Positions 25,201-36,353 of a DNA stretch of 64,000 bases are shown piece by piece. This DNA comes from Physcia stellaris (taxonomy: Eukaryota > Ascomycota > Lecanoromycetes > Caliciales > Physciaceae): NCBI GenBank assembly GCA_018902385.1, contig JABSSW010000046.1:322258-386257 (forward strand). Direction: 5' to 3'. Below the pieces are notes generated by a model. It was not told the DNA's origin and ran no database searches. It saw nothing but the letters and a program-made list of their open reading frames with translations. The position numbers were made by a program, and so were the translations under genes. How positions within the stretch are numbered: position 1 is the first letter of the stretch; every line of letters begins with the position of its first letter.

Positions 25201-25795
25201 GTCACCTAAGAGAAGGATGCATACATGCTAGGGAGGCAAATTGGAAATATTTGTTCGAGGAACATAAGCAGCGGCACCACCGGCCATCACGCCAGGGTGC
25301 CCTCGGAGGTCATAGACATCCCAGAAGGACCTGGTTATATTGAAGAGACGGGGTTCCGGATGATCAAGGTGTTCTGGGTGGAGATAACGTCAAGAAGTGC
25401 TGTGTAAGATCGAGGCGGCTCACGATGTGGTACCGCAGGATAAGGATGCAGGGGAACAAATCAAGCAATAGCATGTGGGACTGCCGTGAGCAGGCAAAGT
25501 GTGCGATACACATACATCAACAAGTTACTAGCAGGCAGCTTTCGTCATCAATTAGCCACGATATCGATGGTGATCGAGGATCCTCCAAGCTACTCTTCGA
25601 TGCCCTAAACTCGGAAAGGGGATCTCGATACATCGGTTCAGGAGGTGCACTACGGAGTTTGACTTTTACAAGAAATGGGTATAAAGCAAATTTCTGGACG
25701 CAGACCATTTGGTGGGAAAGCTGGTTAAGCATGTCGTAGCGCATCGCTGCCAGCGGTGGCAATCTCAGGTGGGTTTAGGGATGCACCGAGGCACA

Positions 25796-25801
25796 CACGT
25801 G
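25796..25801. promoter_or_regulatory. CACGTG box, distal
   Basis: A palindromic CACGTG 512 bp upstream of the phosphate-carrier ATG. In yeast Pho4 and Neurospora NUC-1, CACGTG is the core site for phosphate-starvation induction. Its role here is inferred from position and target gene. Confidence 0.35.
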
Positions 25802-26064
25802 TTGTGCAGGACAGACTGTATTGAGATTTGCTAACGCGATCACATCCAGTCATCGCTCACGTAAATGCCTAGGCATCTAGACCTTTGAAGCACCGCCCCC
25901 GGAATCCCAAGAAAGGCCAAGGAGCAGATCCCGCGGGGGTGACTTCTCCGCTGGTGGGAAAGACACCACACGCCCAGTCGCCAAGTCACACGCCGAGACT
26001 CTCCGCTGCTGGGCGGAGGACTCTGGACTCCCTTTGCTTCACTCCACTCCATTACATCCAGATA

Positions 26065-26070
26065 CACGTG
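26065..26070. promoter_or_regulatory. CACGTG box, proximal
   Basis: A second CACGTG 243 bp upstream of the ATG at 26313. Two such boxes in the promoter of a PHO89-type carrier fit induction by a NUC-1/Pho4-like bHLH factor. Confidence 0.45.
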
Positions 26071-26312
26071 CTTCAAGCGTTCGCCATGGTTTGTTCTTGC
26101 GACAATTGTCGTCGTCTCCTCGATGGAGAGAAGGGAGAGAAAGAGAGGACAAAGGAGTGCATGGCTGGCCATCAGGGATGGGATGCTGGATATAAAGAAG
26201 AGGATGGCTTTGCAATACTTCCCGTCCGATCCCCCCTGGCAACGCTGGCACAATATTCCTGCCAAACCCGTATCATCAGAACCTTTGATCTGTTCGCTGT
26301 CACTGCCGCAAG

Positions 26313-28007
26313 ATGCCAGCAGCCAACGTCGCCAAGTATGACTGGATCATAGCCCTCATCTCTATCTTCTTCTGCGTCAGCAGCTTCGGGAATGGCGCCA
26401 ACGACATCGCCAACTCCTATGCCACCTCCGTCGCCGCACGTACCTTGACCATGCCCCAAGTCGGCTTCTTGTCCATGATCACAGAGTTCGTGGGTGCGGT
26501 CGCTCTGGGCAATCGAGTCACTGGGACCATCAAGAACGGCATCATTACCATTGATCGCTTCAAGCCTTCCCCAGGGGTCCTCATTCTTGCTATGGGCTGC
26601 GCTGAGGCTGGAAGCGCGACGTGGCTGATCATCGCTACCCGCGCCGGTTTCCCAGTCTCCACAACGCAGACTGTTGTCGGCGCATTGGTCGGTGTTGGTT
26701 TCGCAGCCTCGGCACCTATCAAATGGAGGTGGGCCACTGGCAGCGTCTCCCAGATCGCAGCATCCTGGGCTATTGCACCCATCCTCGCCGCCGCCTTCGC
26801 CGCTTTGTTGTTCGCAACACTCAAGTTCGGCGTCCTGGAGCGCAAAGATCCATTCCAAAAAGCGATGCGCGCCATCCCTGTCTACCTTGCTTTCACCTGC
26901 GCCATCCTCGCCTTGTTCCTTGTCGTCGAGGCCCCGAATGCACCATCTCTGGAGGAATTTGGTGCCGGTAAGGCAGCAGGGATCGTGCTTGGAGTCTTCT
27001 TTGGTTGCCTGGCTATCGCTTACATCTTCTTTGTCCCATATTTCCATCGCCGTTTGGTCAAGGAAGACAGCAGGATCAAATTCTGGCATATTCCCCTCGG
27101 GCCTATGCTTTGGAAAGAAGATCCCTACATCTACTTTCCAGCAAAGGACGACCGAGTTGTCGTGGACCATTACGAAAATGCTTACCTCACCGCCGCCTCC
27201 TCCAGCAGCGACGTCGCATCCTCAACCGACAGCATGAAAAACAGCGCCACGGAAGGAAGCACCGCTCTGGAAAAAGGCGAAACAAGCCTCCACCAGCGTG
27301 CTGTAGCATCAAAACGTATCATTGAGCCCGAAGACCGTTTCCTAGCCCCCGTCGCCCATCTCTCTATTCTCAATCCGAAACGTGTCTTTGGCTACGTCAA
27401 GTTCATCCTCCTTCAAGGCGTCACCCGCGACTGTGTCTCCCATGACTCCATCGCTCTGCACGCAACCCACGAACGGGCGAAACGGTACGACAACAAGGTG
27501 GAGCATCTCTGGACGTACGCCCAAGTGCTGAGCGCGATGATCATGTCCATCGCGCATGGCAGCAACGACGTCGCCAATGCGGTCGGACCCTGGGTCGCGG
27601 CGTACAACACCTACCAAGACGGCACTGTCACCTCGAGTACCTCCACACCCATCTGGATCCTCGTCATTGCGGGCTTCCTCCTGGGCGCGGGCTTCTGGTT
27701 CTTTGGATTCCATATTATGCGCTCGCTGGGAAACCGGATCACACAGCTATCGCCCACGAGAGGGTACGCGATGGAGCTGGGGGCGGCGATCACGGTGCTA
27801 CTGGCGAGTCGGTTGGCGCTGCCGGTCAGTACGACGCAGTGTCTGGTAGGTGCGACGATGGGTGTTGCGCTGATGAACCTGGATGCGAGGGCGGTGAATT
27901 GGAGGCAACTGGCGTTTATTCTCTGCGGGTGGATCCTGACGCTGCCGTGTGCGGGCTTGATATCGGGACTGATGATGGTAATGGCACTGAATACGCCGCA
28001 TCTGTAA
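26313..28007 (+). CDS. PHO89: Na+:phosphate symporter, PHO4/PHO89 family
   Basis: A single open frame of 564 aa without introns. The family's duplicated signature is clear: 'GNGANDIANSYATSVAAR' near residues 27-44 in the N-terminal half and 'GSNDVANAVGPWVAAY' near 413-428 in the C-terminal half, each followed by 'PVSTTQ' (residues about 115 and 507), which lines the sodium/phosphate site. Several hydrophobic segments flank a central hydrophilic loop (about 255-365) rich in Ser and charged residues, the usual regulatory loop. It acts in the plasma membrane, taking up phosphate with Na+ at neutral to alkaline pH. Length and motifs match Neurospora pho-4 and yeast Pho89. Two CACGTG boxes upstream suggest control by phosphate starvation. 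It appears fully intact. Confidence 0.95.
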   Translation: MPAANVAKYDWIIALISIFFCVSSFGNGANDIANSYATSVAARTLTMPQVGFLSMITEFVGAVALGNRVTGTIKNGIITIDRFKPSPGVLILAMGCAEAGSATWLIIATRAGFPVSTTQTVVGALVGVGFAASAPIKWRWATGSVSQIAASWAIAPILAAAFAALLFATLKFGVLERKDPFQKAMRAIPVYLAFTCAILALFLVVEAPNAPSLEEFGAGKAAGIVLGVFFGCLAIAYIFFVPYFHRRLVKEDSRIKFWHIPLGPMLWKEDPYIYFPAKDDRVVVDHYENAYLTAASSSSDVASSTDSMKNSATEGSTALEKGETSLHQRAVASKRIIEPEDRFLAPVAHLSILNPKRVFGYVKFILLQGVTRDCVSHDSIALHATHERAKRYDNKVEHLWTYAQVLSAMIMSIAHGSNDVANAVGPWVAAYNTYQDGTVTSSTSTPIWILVIAGFLLGAGFWFFGFHIMRSLGNRITQLSPTRGYAMELGAAITVLLASRLALPVSTTQCLVGATMGVALMNLDARAVNWRQLAFILCGWILTLPCAGLISGLMMVMALNTPHL

Positions 28008-28621
28008 GGCTAATGAAGTTGATGGAGATGGATGAGGATGTCCATCGTGGCTCATGGTTGGTAGTTTAGGCGGGCCTACTGGTCTTCACCTCGTACTTAT
28101 GTAATGATCTCGACCTTTGCATGACGACTGTTCTTGCTCCCATCATGAAGCAACTTGTCGGGTTCGTAGAGGGCATACTCGCCGAATGGATGAATGACCC
28201 CTACTTAGCATGCCCTTATTGAAAGAAGCGGTGCTGCCTTTCAGGACCTATTGAGTTGATAGTTTAATAGCTTTCTCGGTCGTGTCTGCCGTACGAGAAC
28301 ATCGATCCACTCGATCTACTGTTGTTTGTTCATTCAAATGATTCGGATGACAACTACGCAATGCACAGCACATGTCAGCACGCGCTAAATCCCTTACAAT
28401 TCCTATTTCGTCCCAATTCCTTCCGCACTTGTTCTCCTTCTCTGCTCTGATACATTTGTGATAACTTGAAGTCTGATCTACCCTTTTGATTCGGTGTTGT
28501 ACCCGAGAAACTGTTGTCCATTGCGCTGCTTGTATCCTCGTTACTCTGCATCCACTTCACAACGCGTACTGACCATCCAAAGCGTCAGCTATCGAACTCA
28601 TCGAAACGTCTAGTGCTTGCA
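28008..28621. other. Intergenic region
   Basis: Terminator of the phosphate carrier and promoter of the F-box gene. Nothing else seen. Confidence 0.45.
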
Positions 28622-30171
28622 ATGCCGACTATGCTAAGTCTTCCGAATGAGATCCTTGGGCACATCATTCAGGCTGTTCCACCCCAGACCTCGAATCCCT
28701 TGCATTTACAAGTAAACGTGTTTACGCTCTAGCCGAGAAGCCTCTCAAGCGTCATTTGATGCTCAAGAAAGAGTATTCGGTTCTAGGAATTGGCTATTTC
28801 GAAGACAACGATGCGCTGGTTGATGTTCCGCAAGACCCGAAAAATGGATTTCTGCTTCTGAACCGCATCATCGAGGAACCAGACATAGCCTACTATCCCA
28901 GAACACTCTATCTGGGCAACAGCGACACTTTCGATGATTCACGAGACTACGAAACTCAGGAGGGGATGAGATCAATTACAGCGAATCACTGTGCCGCTTT
29001 GAGAAATTTGCTCGATGGGTGTTCTTTCGTGAATGTCACAATACCGGAGGATTTTGACGGATGGGAAGCCCTACATTTTCTTGTAACTGCTCTTCCGAAC
29101 TTGGAATCGGTCTTCGATGATTGCACGCAGGGCGATGCTAGCGAGCTGCTTTCCCAAATCATCCAGGACATCGCAGCGGCTAACCGAGACGAGAAGTCTA
29201 CTTTTCATGGAAAAGCCCTCACCAAGCTTCGGCACTTCTCCGTGCTTCCGACGGGCTCACTTACGTCTGAGTCCATGCATAAATTTGGTTCTTTCGGGAT
29301 GTTGCCCTCAATGCGTGTTTTCAGCGGATCAGGCATCGATTGCAATGAAGAGTTTAATTGGCCGCCTGGCTTTCATCTTACGCCCTGCTACGTTACGGAT
29401 CTTGACATCACGCACAGTGCTGTAAAGTCGAGCGCTATTGAAGAACTGATCTTCGGTATTCCGGCCTTGAAAAGGTTCAGATATCATCATAGCGGCACTG
29501 AAGTGGGAGACGCACTTTACAGGCCCAATGTATATTTGGAATCCCTTCGAAGCCGTACTACCGCTACTTTGGAGTCGCTGGATATATGGGTGCACTTTCC
29601 CGAGCTTTTGAGTGAGGACGAAAAGGAACAGCAGTATTTAGGCTCCATGAAGATGTTCAACGTGTTGGAATTTCTCCGTCTGGAGATTGTGGCCTTTGAG
29701 AGGGTTGAGCCTGATCAGGCTTCGGATGATGAGGCTTTACGTGAAGGGAAGTTCTTTCAAGATCAAAGTTCGAGACGCCTTGAAGCTATAGCGGCCAAGG
29801 GCTCAGGAGACGGTGAGGATACCGATGACAAGTCTTCGCACAGCGAGGCGTCTCAGGACGAAGAGGATGGGACTACATTGGAGTCGTTGATGAATCGCTT
29901 GGTAGACGTTCTCCCATCCTCTGTCAAGTCTCTCACGCTCATCCAACGCTCGAACGATGAAGACATGCGGGATCTGCTCAGAGGACTGATCGACGAAAAA
30001 GCCGAGAAACTACCAAATCTCACTAAAATTACGTTTGAGTCTCTCAGACCGGTGCCTGAGGAGATCAAGTCGGGACTCACAGGAGCTGGCATTGCAGTGG
30101 AGGAGACTGAGGGTTTATTGGATAGACGCGAGAGGAGGGTCCTGGCTGGTAGGATTGTGTATGATGACTAA
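28622..30171 (+). CDS. F-box protein with an apparent single-base frame change
   Basis: The start (MPTMLSLPNEILGHIIQAVPP) is an F-box helix of the 'LP.EIL..I' type. The second half of the F-box, 'DLESLAFTSKRVYALAEKPL', continues in the next frame over, and from there the frame is open to 30171. No GT..AG pair explains the jump, which falls at a run of four C at 28682-28685; one missing base would account for it. The remaining ~470 residues lack a recognised repeat but have the layout of fungal F-box/leucine-rich-like proteins, with an acidic linker (about residues 375-400). F-box proteins bind Skp1 in SCF ubiquitin ligases. Whether this allele is broken or the assembly lost a base cannot be decided here. 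Confidence 0.65.
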
Positions 30172-30943
30172 GGTAGTGAGCTTCTCCAATCCTCTTTCAT
30201 TCGGTTCTCCTTATCCTTAATAAGCTAAGTCTCATTTGGACCATTCACTGCTTTTTTTGGCTCCATGATCACTAATTGAACCACGTGTTAGACCTCAATT
30301 CTGCCCGGAAAATTCGTGTATGACAAAAAAGGAAAATGTTGTAACAGGACGACAGCCACTGCGACGGAGCACGCCAAGGACTTTCTACAACAGCACCCTT
30401 TCACTTCCCTACGCAGTCTTGACGGAGTCTAGTGTTCACGTGTCAGGATGGCTTGGCAAATAGAATATGTGTGTCGGAGATCCATATTATCAGACTCACA
30501 AAAGGCTTCCTGTGGCACGCGTTCGTGGGAAATAATCAGTACCCTTGGTTTTGTAACTCCTTTGGCTAAGATAGAGATCCTCTCAAATGGTGACAATCCC
30601 TTTTTGGGGCGCAACCACTTTGATTAATAAAAGAAAAAAGGAAAAGCTGGATGGGATTTACGAGTTCGTTCGGTAAGGACGCCATGTGAGCAAATAATGA
30701 GTATGTGCCTAATTGTTTCATATATCGACTCGTACAACGTGTCTTGACATATCATGATTGCTCATAATCTTATGTTCTGTGTTCCTTCATATCTACATTG
30801 AATTTGTATTTGGCACGCCTCTCCCCATCCCATGTAGGTCCGCAGCAGCTACTCAGTCCCTTTCCATCGACGGCAAAGGGTTCCAAGTACCTTCATGGAT
30901 ATGCAGTAAGAGAAGGCTCAACCAAATATGGTGAATGGTTGTT
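30172..30943. other. Intergenic, convergent
   Basis: Between the 3' ends of the F-box and peroxidase genes. No gene seen. Confidence 0.45.
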
Positions 30944-32585
30944 TCAAGTTACCAAAGGCACAGGCAAGGGATTCGATGCAGGTGCCGCAGTGACCGGGTT
31001 GTTCAAGCAGAACGGGACTTTCGGAGTATTGAAGCTGGCGTAGGTATTCGTATCAGGCGCACATTGACTGTATCCATTCTGCATCTTATTCAACTTGCAA
31101 GGCTGAGGCTTCGGATACCCAGGATAAGTCTTGGCAGTAGCCTCCTGAGGCGGCGCTCCGGTCGGCACCGGACATCCATACTGGCCAAAGGGCACCTCTA
31201 AAGCGCTCACGGCTGCAGTACCTGCATTGAGGATGTTCGAAAACTCGCTCACGAAGTTCCCGTAGACGGCCCCTTCGAGGGCGCAGGCGACGCCCTTGAC
31301 GGTTGTCCCGCCATAGTTGCCACTTCCAGCCCATTGGGCGAGGGAGAATGAGCCGGTGAACGAGCCTGGAGTGCCAGTGTTGGCGCCGAATAACAGAGGC
31401 TGGCCTAATATGGCCGCGGCTCCGGCGTAGAGGGTGATGATGCCTTGAATCCCCTCGGTCAGGAACATGGGGTATCCGCGACGATACCAGCCCTGGGGAG
31501 GAATCTGCTCGGGCATGTAGGTGATACCGCCCTTGGAGTCAAACTTGGCCCCGTTGAAGGACGCAATCGAGGCTTCGTTGGCGACGCCGCCTGCGCCAAT
31601 CGTCCCATTCGAGAAGAACCCGGCGTGGAAGTACTCGGCGCCGCTGGTGAGCGCGGCCTGAGGCGGGAAGAAGTAAAAATACGGATTCGTGTCTCGAGAC
31701 TTCTTGTACTGGTTTGCGAAATGCTGCGTGATGGCTCGTACATTGTATTGCCCTGCTCCCACGGTCTTGGCCGCGTTCTGGAAGTCGGCGAAGACGCCCG
31801 GGTTCAGGTTGTGGTTGTCGCCGTTGCAGAGATAGAAGTCGCAGCGTGTGCCGGAGGCGTCACCTTCTTTGAAGCGCAGGTGGCCTGACAGTCCGGTTTC
31901 GGTGCCCAGGAGCCGCCTACGATGCCAAGGGAGTTGGTGCGCGCGTCTGCGCCGCCGATGGAGTAGGTCATGGAGGGGATGTCGCCTGCGAAAACGACGG
32001 AGCCGCCGGCTAGGAAGGCGGCGAGGTCTGCGCCCATGTTGAAGACCTTGGCGGAGGCGGCGACGCTTTGGGCGACGGTTGTGATTCCGTTGCGGTTGAT
32101 GTATCCCTGCACGGATGAAAGTATTAGCATTGCGGTTTTACAACGGAACTAGCCACGCTGCCCGGGTTATACATACATGGTTGGCCAAAGTGTTCAATCC
32201 GGGACAAGGGCCTCTCTGATCCGACGCCTTGGGATCCTGGTATGGATACGCCGCCTCCGGAAACTTCTTCAACCCCGTGATGTTGGTTGGCAAAAAGTCC
32301 TGTAACGGGTGCGGCATGCAATTCGGAGCAGTTGCTCTCTTCCCCTAGATGCGGAGCTTCGACTTCGTCACCTGCCTCAGTACCTCGGTTTTCGAAGAAG
32401 GCTCTTTTCTCGTTCTGTTGCTGGTGCCATAGATCTCGGATCAGTTGGGATGTCTCCGGATCGTTCCTGATGGCTTCCATTCCACGGCGGATATCTGTCA
32501 TATCAGCGTCCGGTCGGAGCCATGGGAATGCGAGTGCGGTGGTGGAGAGGAGTGAAATAAGAAGGAGCTTCACTTTGGACTGCAT
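30944..32585 (-). CDS. Secreted haem-thiolate peroxidase (chloroperoxidase family)
   Basis: ATG 32585 starts a signal peptide (MQSKVKLLLISLLSTTALAF). The family signature 'DQRGPCPGLNTLANH' (proximal haem Cys) ends exon 2 at 32177, and a 70-bp intron (32176-32107, CTAATAC branch) leads into 'GYINRNGITT'. A likely 49-bp intron at 32383-32335 joins the N-terminus to this frame. Further on, 'MTYSIGG' and 'GHLRFKEGDASGTRCDFYL' (the E..D.S.R.D block with the distal acid) lie in different frames. The jump is near 31915, at a GG that a third G would restore. After that the frame is open to 30944. Family members use H2O2 for halogenation or peroxygenation outside the cell. Whether this copy works depends on whether the frame change is real. 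Confidence 0.7.
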
Positions 32586-33453
32586 CGTAGAAGACTCTTG
32601 AATAGCCTTACGAGAGTGAAACGGAGATGATGGCCAGAGATGAAGGGCAAGCGGGAGGCAATGGACATATGAGAAGGGGGTTTTGTAGTGGGGACTGGCC
32701 ACTACTCAGATGTCATACCGTACGCAAATATCCAGGCTGGATCTAGGCCTCTAGCCTACTTCCGAACTCCCAACGGTACCATTTTTCGTCATCCGTTGCC
32801 AGGAACAACTTGGATTGGGGTTTGGATCCCCGCAGAAGAAACCTACTAGCTCAGCCATTTGACATCAGTACCCCAGGAATCAACGCTGCTCGGCTTTACT
32901 TGCGAAGATTGACGTTCCTATTACATCCTCGAAAGTCACGCGAGCCAATAGCACAAATGGGAAAAAGCTATGACCCAATTACCAAAAACGGCAAACTATC
33001 GTGGTCAAGCCACGATTAGCCGGTTGCGGATGGTCCACCAGTTAGTGACCGTTAGGGGCGGCTGGAATGGGTTAGTGTTGGCCAAATCAAGTTTATCGTG
33101 ACCTCGCACCGTGGTCCGCTTTGGTTTTTCTCGAGTAGTTTCAAACTCTGTAGGGATTCCGATGTTTGAATGTCATGGAGAATCACCATCGTGGAGACGG
33201 CGTCAATGGGATTCTGTGCCAATCACAAGAGATTCTGCTCGTACGGGTGGGCAGGCAGAAGAAGTGCCATTGATTATTGTCTAATTCGCTCGGAGTACTC
33301 TTAGAGAGCGACAATACAACGATTCAGTACGAGTGTGGAGAGCGTCTGTGATGGAGGGTAGCAGGGCCACCAGGCATCATCGTGAGAGCTCTGGAGCTAA
33401 GGTGATTGGAGTCTACTACTCTCTTGAAGTCCATCATGCCTTTAGCTCCCCGT
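32586..33453. other. Intergenic region
   Basis: Peroxidase promoter and the 3' side of the next minus-strand gene. No gene seen. Confidence 0.45.
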
Positions 33454-34341
33454 CTAGTCGCCCTCTCGTTCTGGGAAAGTCTGTGCAATTGCCCAAGAGA
33501 GCTGGCAGTAACGTCAGTACATCACTATCTCACGAGGGAAGACGTTGAAGCTTACCACCAGCATAATAACCATATGCCACAGCACTTTTAAACTATTTCT
33601 TGCATCAAGCTCCACAGCTTCCTGCATCGACTGCGCCCCTTGGATATTGTACGTCGCCGCGCGATCATACAGCCGTATCAGCATATGAACCACATCCGCA
33701 TATCTCCCTGCCAATAGTGCCCGATCTCCCTCCTTGAATTTTCCGTCTGGCTGTACTTTTGGGCATGGCTGTGCCGCATCTCTCGCCTGTGCATCATCGA
33801 AGAACTGAGGACACACCATCACCCACTCAACCCCAGGCTCGATGAGCACTATCTCCGTTGGTCGCTTTTTACAATGCTCAAGTGCCTTTGCTGTCCTGGA
33901 ATCATCCTCATTGACACAGATAAATGCCGGTTGTGGTGTCTGGTTGCCGTGAATTGCTGCTGCTCGCGCTTCGGATACAATCACAGGGTGACCTTTCACT
34001 ATGTTCTGGTACCGAGCGATGACTTGGTTGATGTTGCGATCAGACTTGAAGAATGCGGCGAAGCCATGCTTGGAGTGCGTGCCGAGTTTTGCGTCGTCCA
34101 TTAGCTTTTCAAGCTCTAATTTCATAGCTTGGAGGAACCCCAGGAGTTTGTTGGCCTTCTCCGTCCGATTCGCGAGGTCGCCACACAGAAGAATATTGTA
34201 GCCCTCGAAGAGATAACCTTCGACCAACTCGCGGGTCCAGAGCTCTGGTGCTTGTGGAGTGGCTGAGGCAGGAGAACTAGTGACGGCAGATAAGCCAGGT
34301 GAGATCACCAACAAAAGCGTACATATACGAAAGAGTATCAT
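33454..34341 (-). CDS. Secreted M35-like (deuterolysin/MEP-like) protein lacking the zinc motif
   Basis: Two exons, 34341-33556 and 33501-33454 (54-bp intron, GTAAGC..CCAG), give 277 aa. The N-terminus is a signal peptide (MILFRICTLLLVISPGLSAV). The middle resembles fungal secreted proteins related to lysine-specific metallo-endopeptidases: 'WVMVCPQFFDDA' (the usual 'I.LCP.FF' strand) and then a helix where the catalytic HExxH should lie. Here that helix reads 'YADVVHMLIRLY' (VVHML at 217-221), so the zinc ligands and the Glu are missing. The protein is probably catalytically dead yet the frame is intact, suggesting a retained non-enzymatic role. The family call rests on layout, not on catalytic residues. 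Confidence 0.6.
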
Positions 34342-34780
34342 GTTGGATAATTGTCAAGGACGGAATCGATCTCGAAAGAATTCTGGTGTTTTATCTTGTG
34401 GGAAGTGAACGGGGAAAGCACGATGATAGTATCGCATGGTCGGCAGTGTCGCCTCGTCGTCTAACGCATTGATCGTTTTTTCCACTGGGCGCCGAGACTT
34501 TTATGCAAGACGGAGATTCAAAATCGAATCATTCCCAGCAAATGAGCCGCTTGCAAAGTAAAAATAAAAGAGTTCATCAACGAGTCATGGATAGATCTGA
34601 TGGCTGGTTCGCATAGAATAAAACATGGCATCCACTTTACCTGTGGGCCAAGTGCGCACGAAGTCTCGGCAGAATTGCCTTCCATCTCATCCAGGAGTAA
34701 GACCCAAATGCGCAGCCCGACATTTGGACCACTTAATCTGGAACCCCGTCCCCAATCCGAGCCACGCTCGGTGAGCTCAA
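34342..34780. other. Intergenic region
   Basis: Promoter of the M35-like gene and 3' region of the receptor-like gene; nothing else seen. Confidence 0.45.
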
Positions 34781-36353
34781 TTACCAACGGCTATCACAAC
34801 AAGCATTATCTTCCAGCAACGTGGGCCTTTCGTATTCCGACTGTCCTGACTTTTTCCCCAGCGACTCCAGAGAGGATGACGGTGCGTCGCCCTGAGATCG
34901 TCTTGTGAGAGCGGAAAGAGGTCTTGAGATCCTGCTAAAGAATGGTTGCAACGATGTTCGTTCTCGAAGCTCCCGGAACCCTCCTTCAGGCGTGTATCTC
35001 CTGACTATAGGACGCATTGATGGAAGTGATGCGCCAACGATTCCTAGACTTGCTTCTACCATTAACCAGTACACTGTTGGCGTCAAGATATCTGAATTCA
35101 TAAGTGTCAGCAAAGACCGCTCAACGGCACACTAGGACTTTGGAGGTTGTCTTACAAGCAATATCCAAGCTGCCAGAGTTCACATCTGTTCGTGATGATC
35201 AGCCATCCATTGCAAGGCTTGGATGATTGTGCTTACCCCTGTTTACTTTGTAAAAGACCGCGAGTCTGGCTGCACTGGCTACCACGACCCTGAGTAACAT
35301 TAGGAAACACCAATAGGAGGAAGTCATTAGGACTTACAGTGCGCCAAGCAATAGTAGGGATAACACTCCAATTTTGCTTGATCTTGGCATGTTCAAACGA
35401 AGGATCTGACCTTCCGGTTAGCGATCGTGATATCGATCATTGGATTACATACTGAGGGTATTGGTAAGGAGAGTATGATCGCTGATCATACTGTCAGTCC
35501 TAGAAGATGCAAAAAAAGAAAACGTCCTGAATAGCTCACCATCGGTGAAAACATCAGACCATCCTTGAGCTATATACATCCGACTGGTATGGATACAGGC
35601 ATCTGCGGTCGCGCCAAAGCCGATCCAATTCATGGACAGAGGTAGGCATTGAAGTAAATTGGCGAAGAAGAATGCGACCGTCCAACTAACTGTTATAGCA
35701 ATTGCAGTCCAGACGACGACAGTGAAAATATTACCAGAGATTAGTCTAATTTCTCGTCAGCAGAATCAATCTTGGACAGCGAACAGTGACTGTCTCACCT
35801 TTTGTAAAAGAAAAGTACGGCCAGCTTTGTGAATCCAAAAGCTAATGTGCTCGTTATCTGTGTGGCAAAGATCATCTATATCATAGGCGATAAGTACTCG
35901 GTGATCCGACAAGTTCAAAGTGCTTACCTGCAACAGAACCTCGAGACGATCATTGAAAACTGGCCAGCCATCCGCAAGAACTTCAGTGTGTCTACCCAGG
36001 TCTCCACTAGCCGTTGCTACCAAAGGCGCTGGTAAGTAATTGCAAATGGGAGCGGCGAAGATTCACATGCCTCGCAGCATACACACGCCGGTCGCAATTG
36101 TAAATAGCTATGGTTACCTATTAATAATTCTTCCATTCGCCCAAGAATTGATTTTTAGGAGACCTACCAGAGCAATCACGATGAGGAAGTCATCCCAGGC
36201 CAAACCGACCTTGGTCATTCGTCTCGCCCAACAGCGTAAGGCTACTGCCACAGAAGCCAGCCACATAAGAACTGTCGCCAAAGCGTACATCTTGCCTGGC
36301 GACTCATCTACGTCAAGAACTGAAGCCATTGCGATTGCCTTTTTCACAACCAC
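34781..36353 (-). CDS. Pth11/fungal rhodopsin-like seven-helix membrane protein
   Basis: Nine exons: 36353-36164, 36028-35928, 35875-35799, 35745-35540, 35481-35453, 35405-35338, 35289-35237, 35185-35156, 35091-34781; 354 aa. The introns are 47-135 bp with good GT..AG sites, and every junction keeps the family pattern. Membrane segments are clear: 'MYALATVLMWLASVAVAL', 'WDDFLIVIALV', 'TSTLAFGFTKLAVLFFYKR', 'FTVVVWTAIAITVSWTVAFF', 'SDVFTDAIILSLPIP', 'KIGVLSLLLGALVVVASAAR' and 'YWLMVEASLGIVGASLPSMR'. The R.W.R..KVGLAWDD and FFYKR steps are typical of the PF20684-type family that includes PTH11-like candidate receptors. A Ser/Arg-rich cytoplasmic tail follows. Members are thought to sense surfaces or host cues at the plasma membrane; the ligand here is unknown. 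Confidence 0.85.

Larger units (their letters stand above)
23503..26312. other. Long region, mostly without supported gene
   Basis: Between the head-to-head STAND-like and phosphate-carrier genes. The outer ends should be promoters. The middle has a possible kinase-like relic (24590-25200) and otherwise only short frames. Confidence 0.35.

Noticed and set aside
26172-27170. 332-codon minus-strand frame opposite the phosphate carrier
   Set aside because: Antisense shadow; the plus strand holds a perfect PHO4-family protein.
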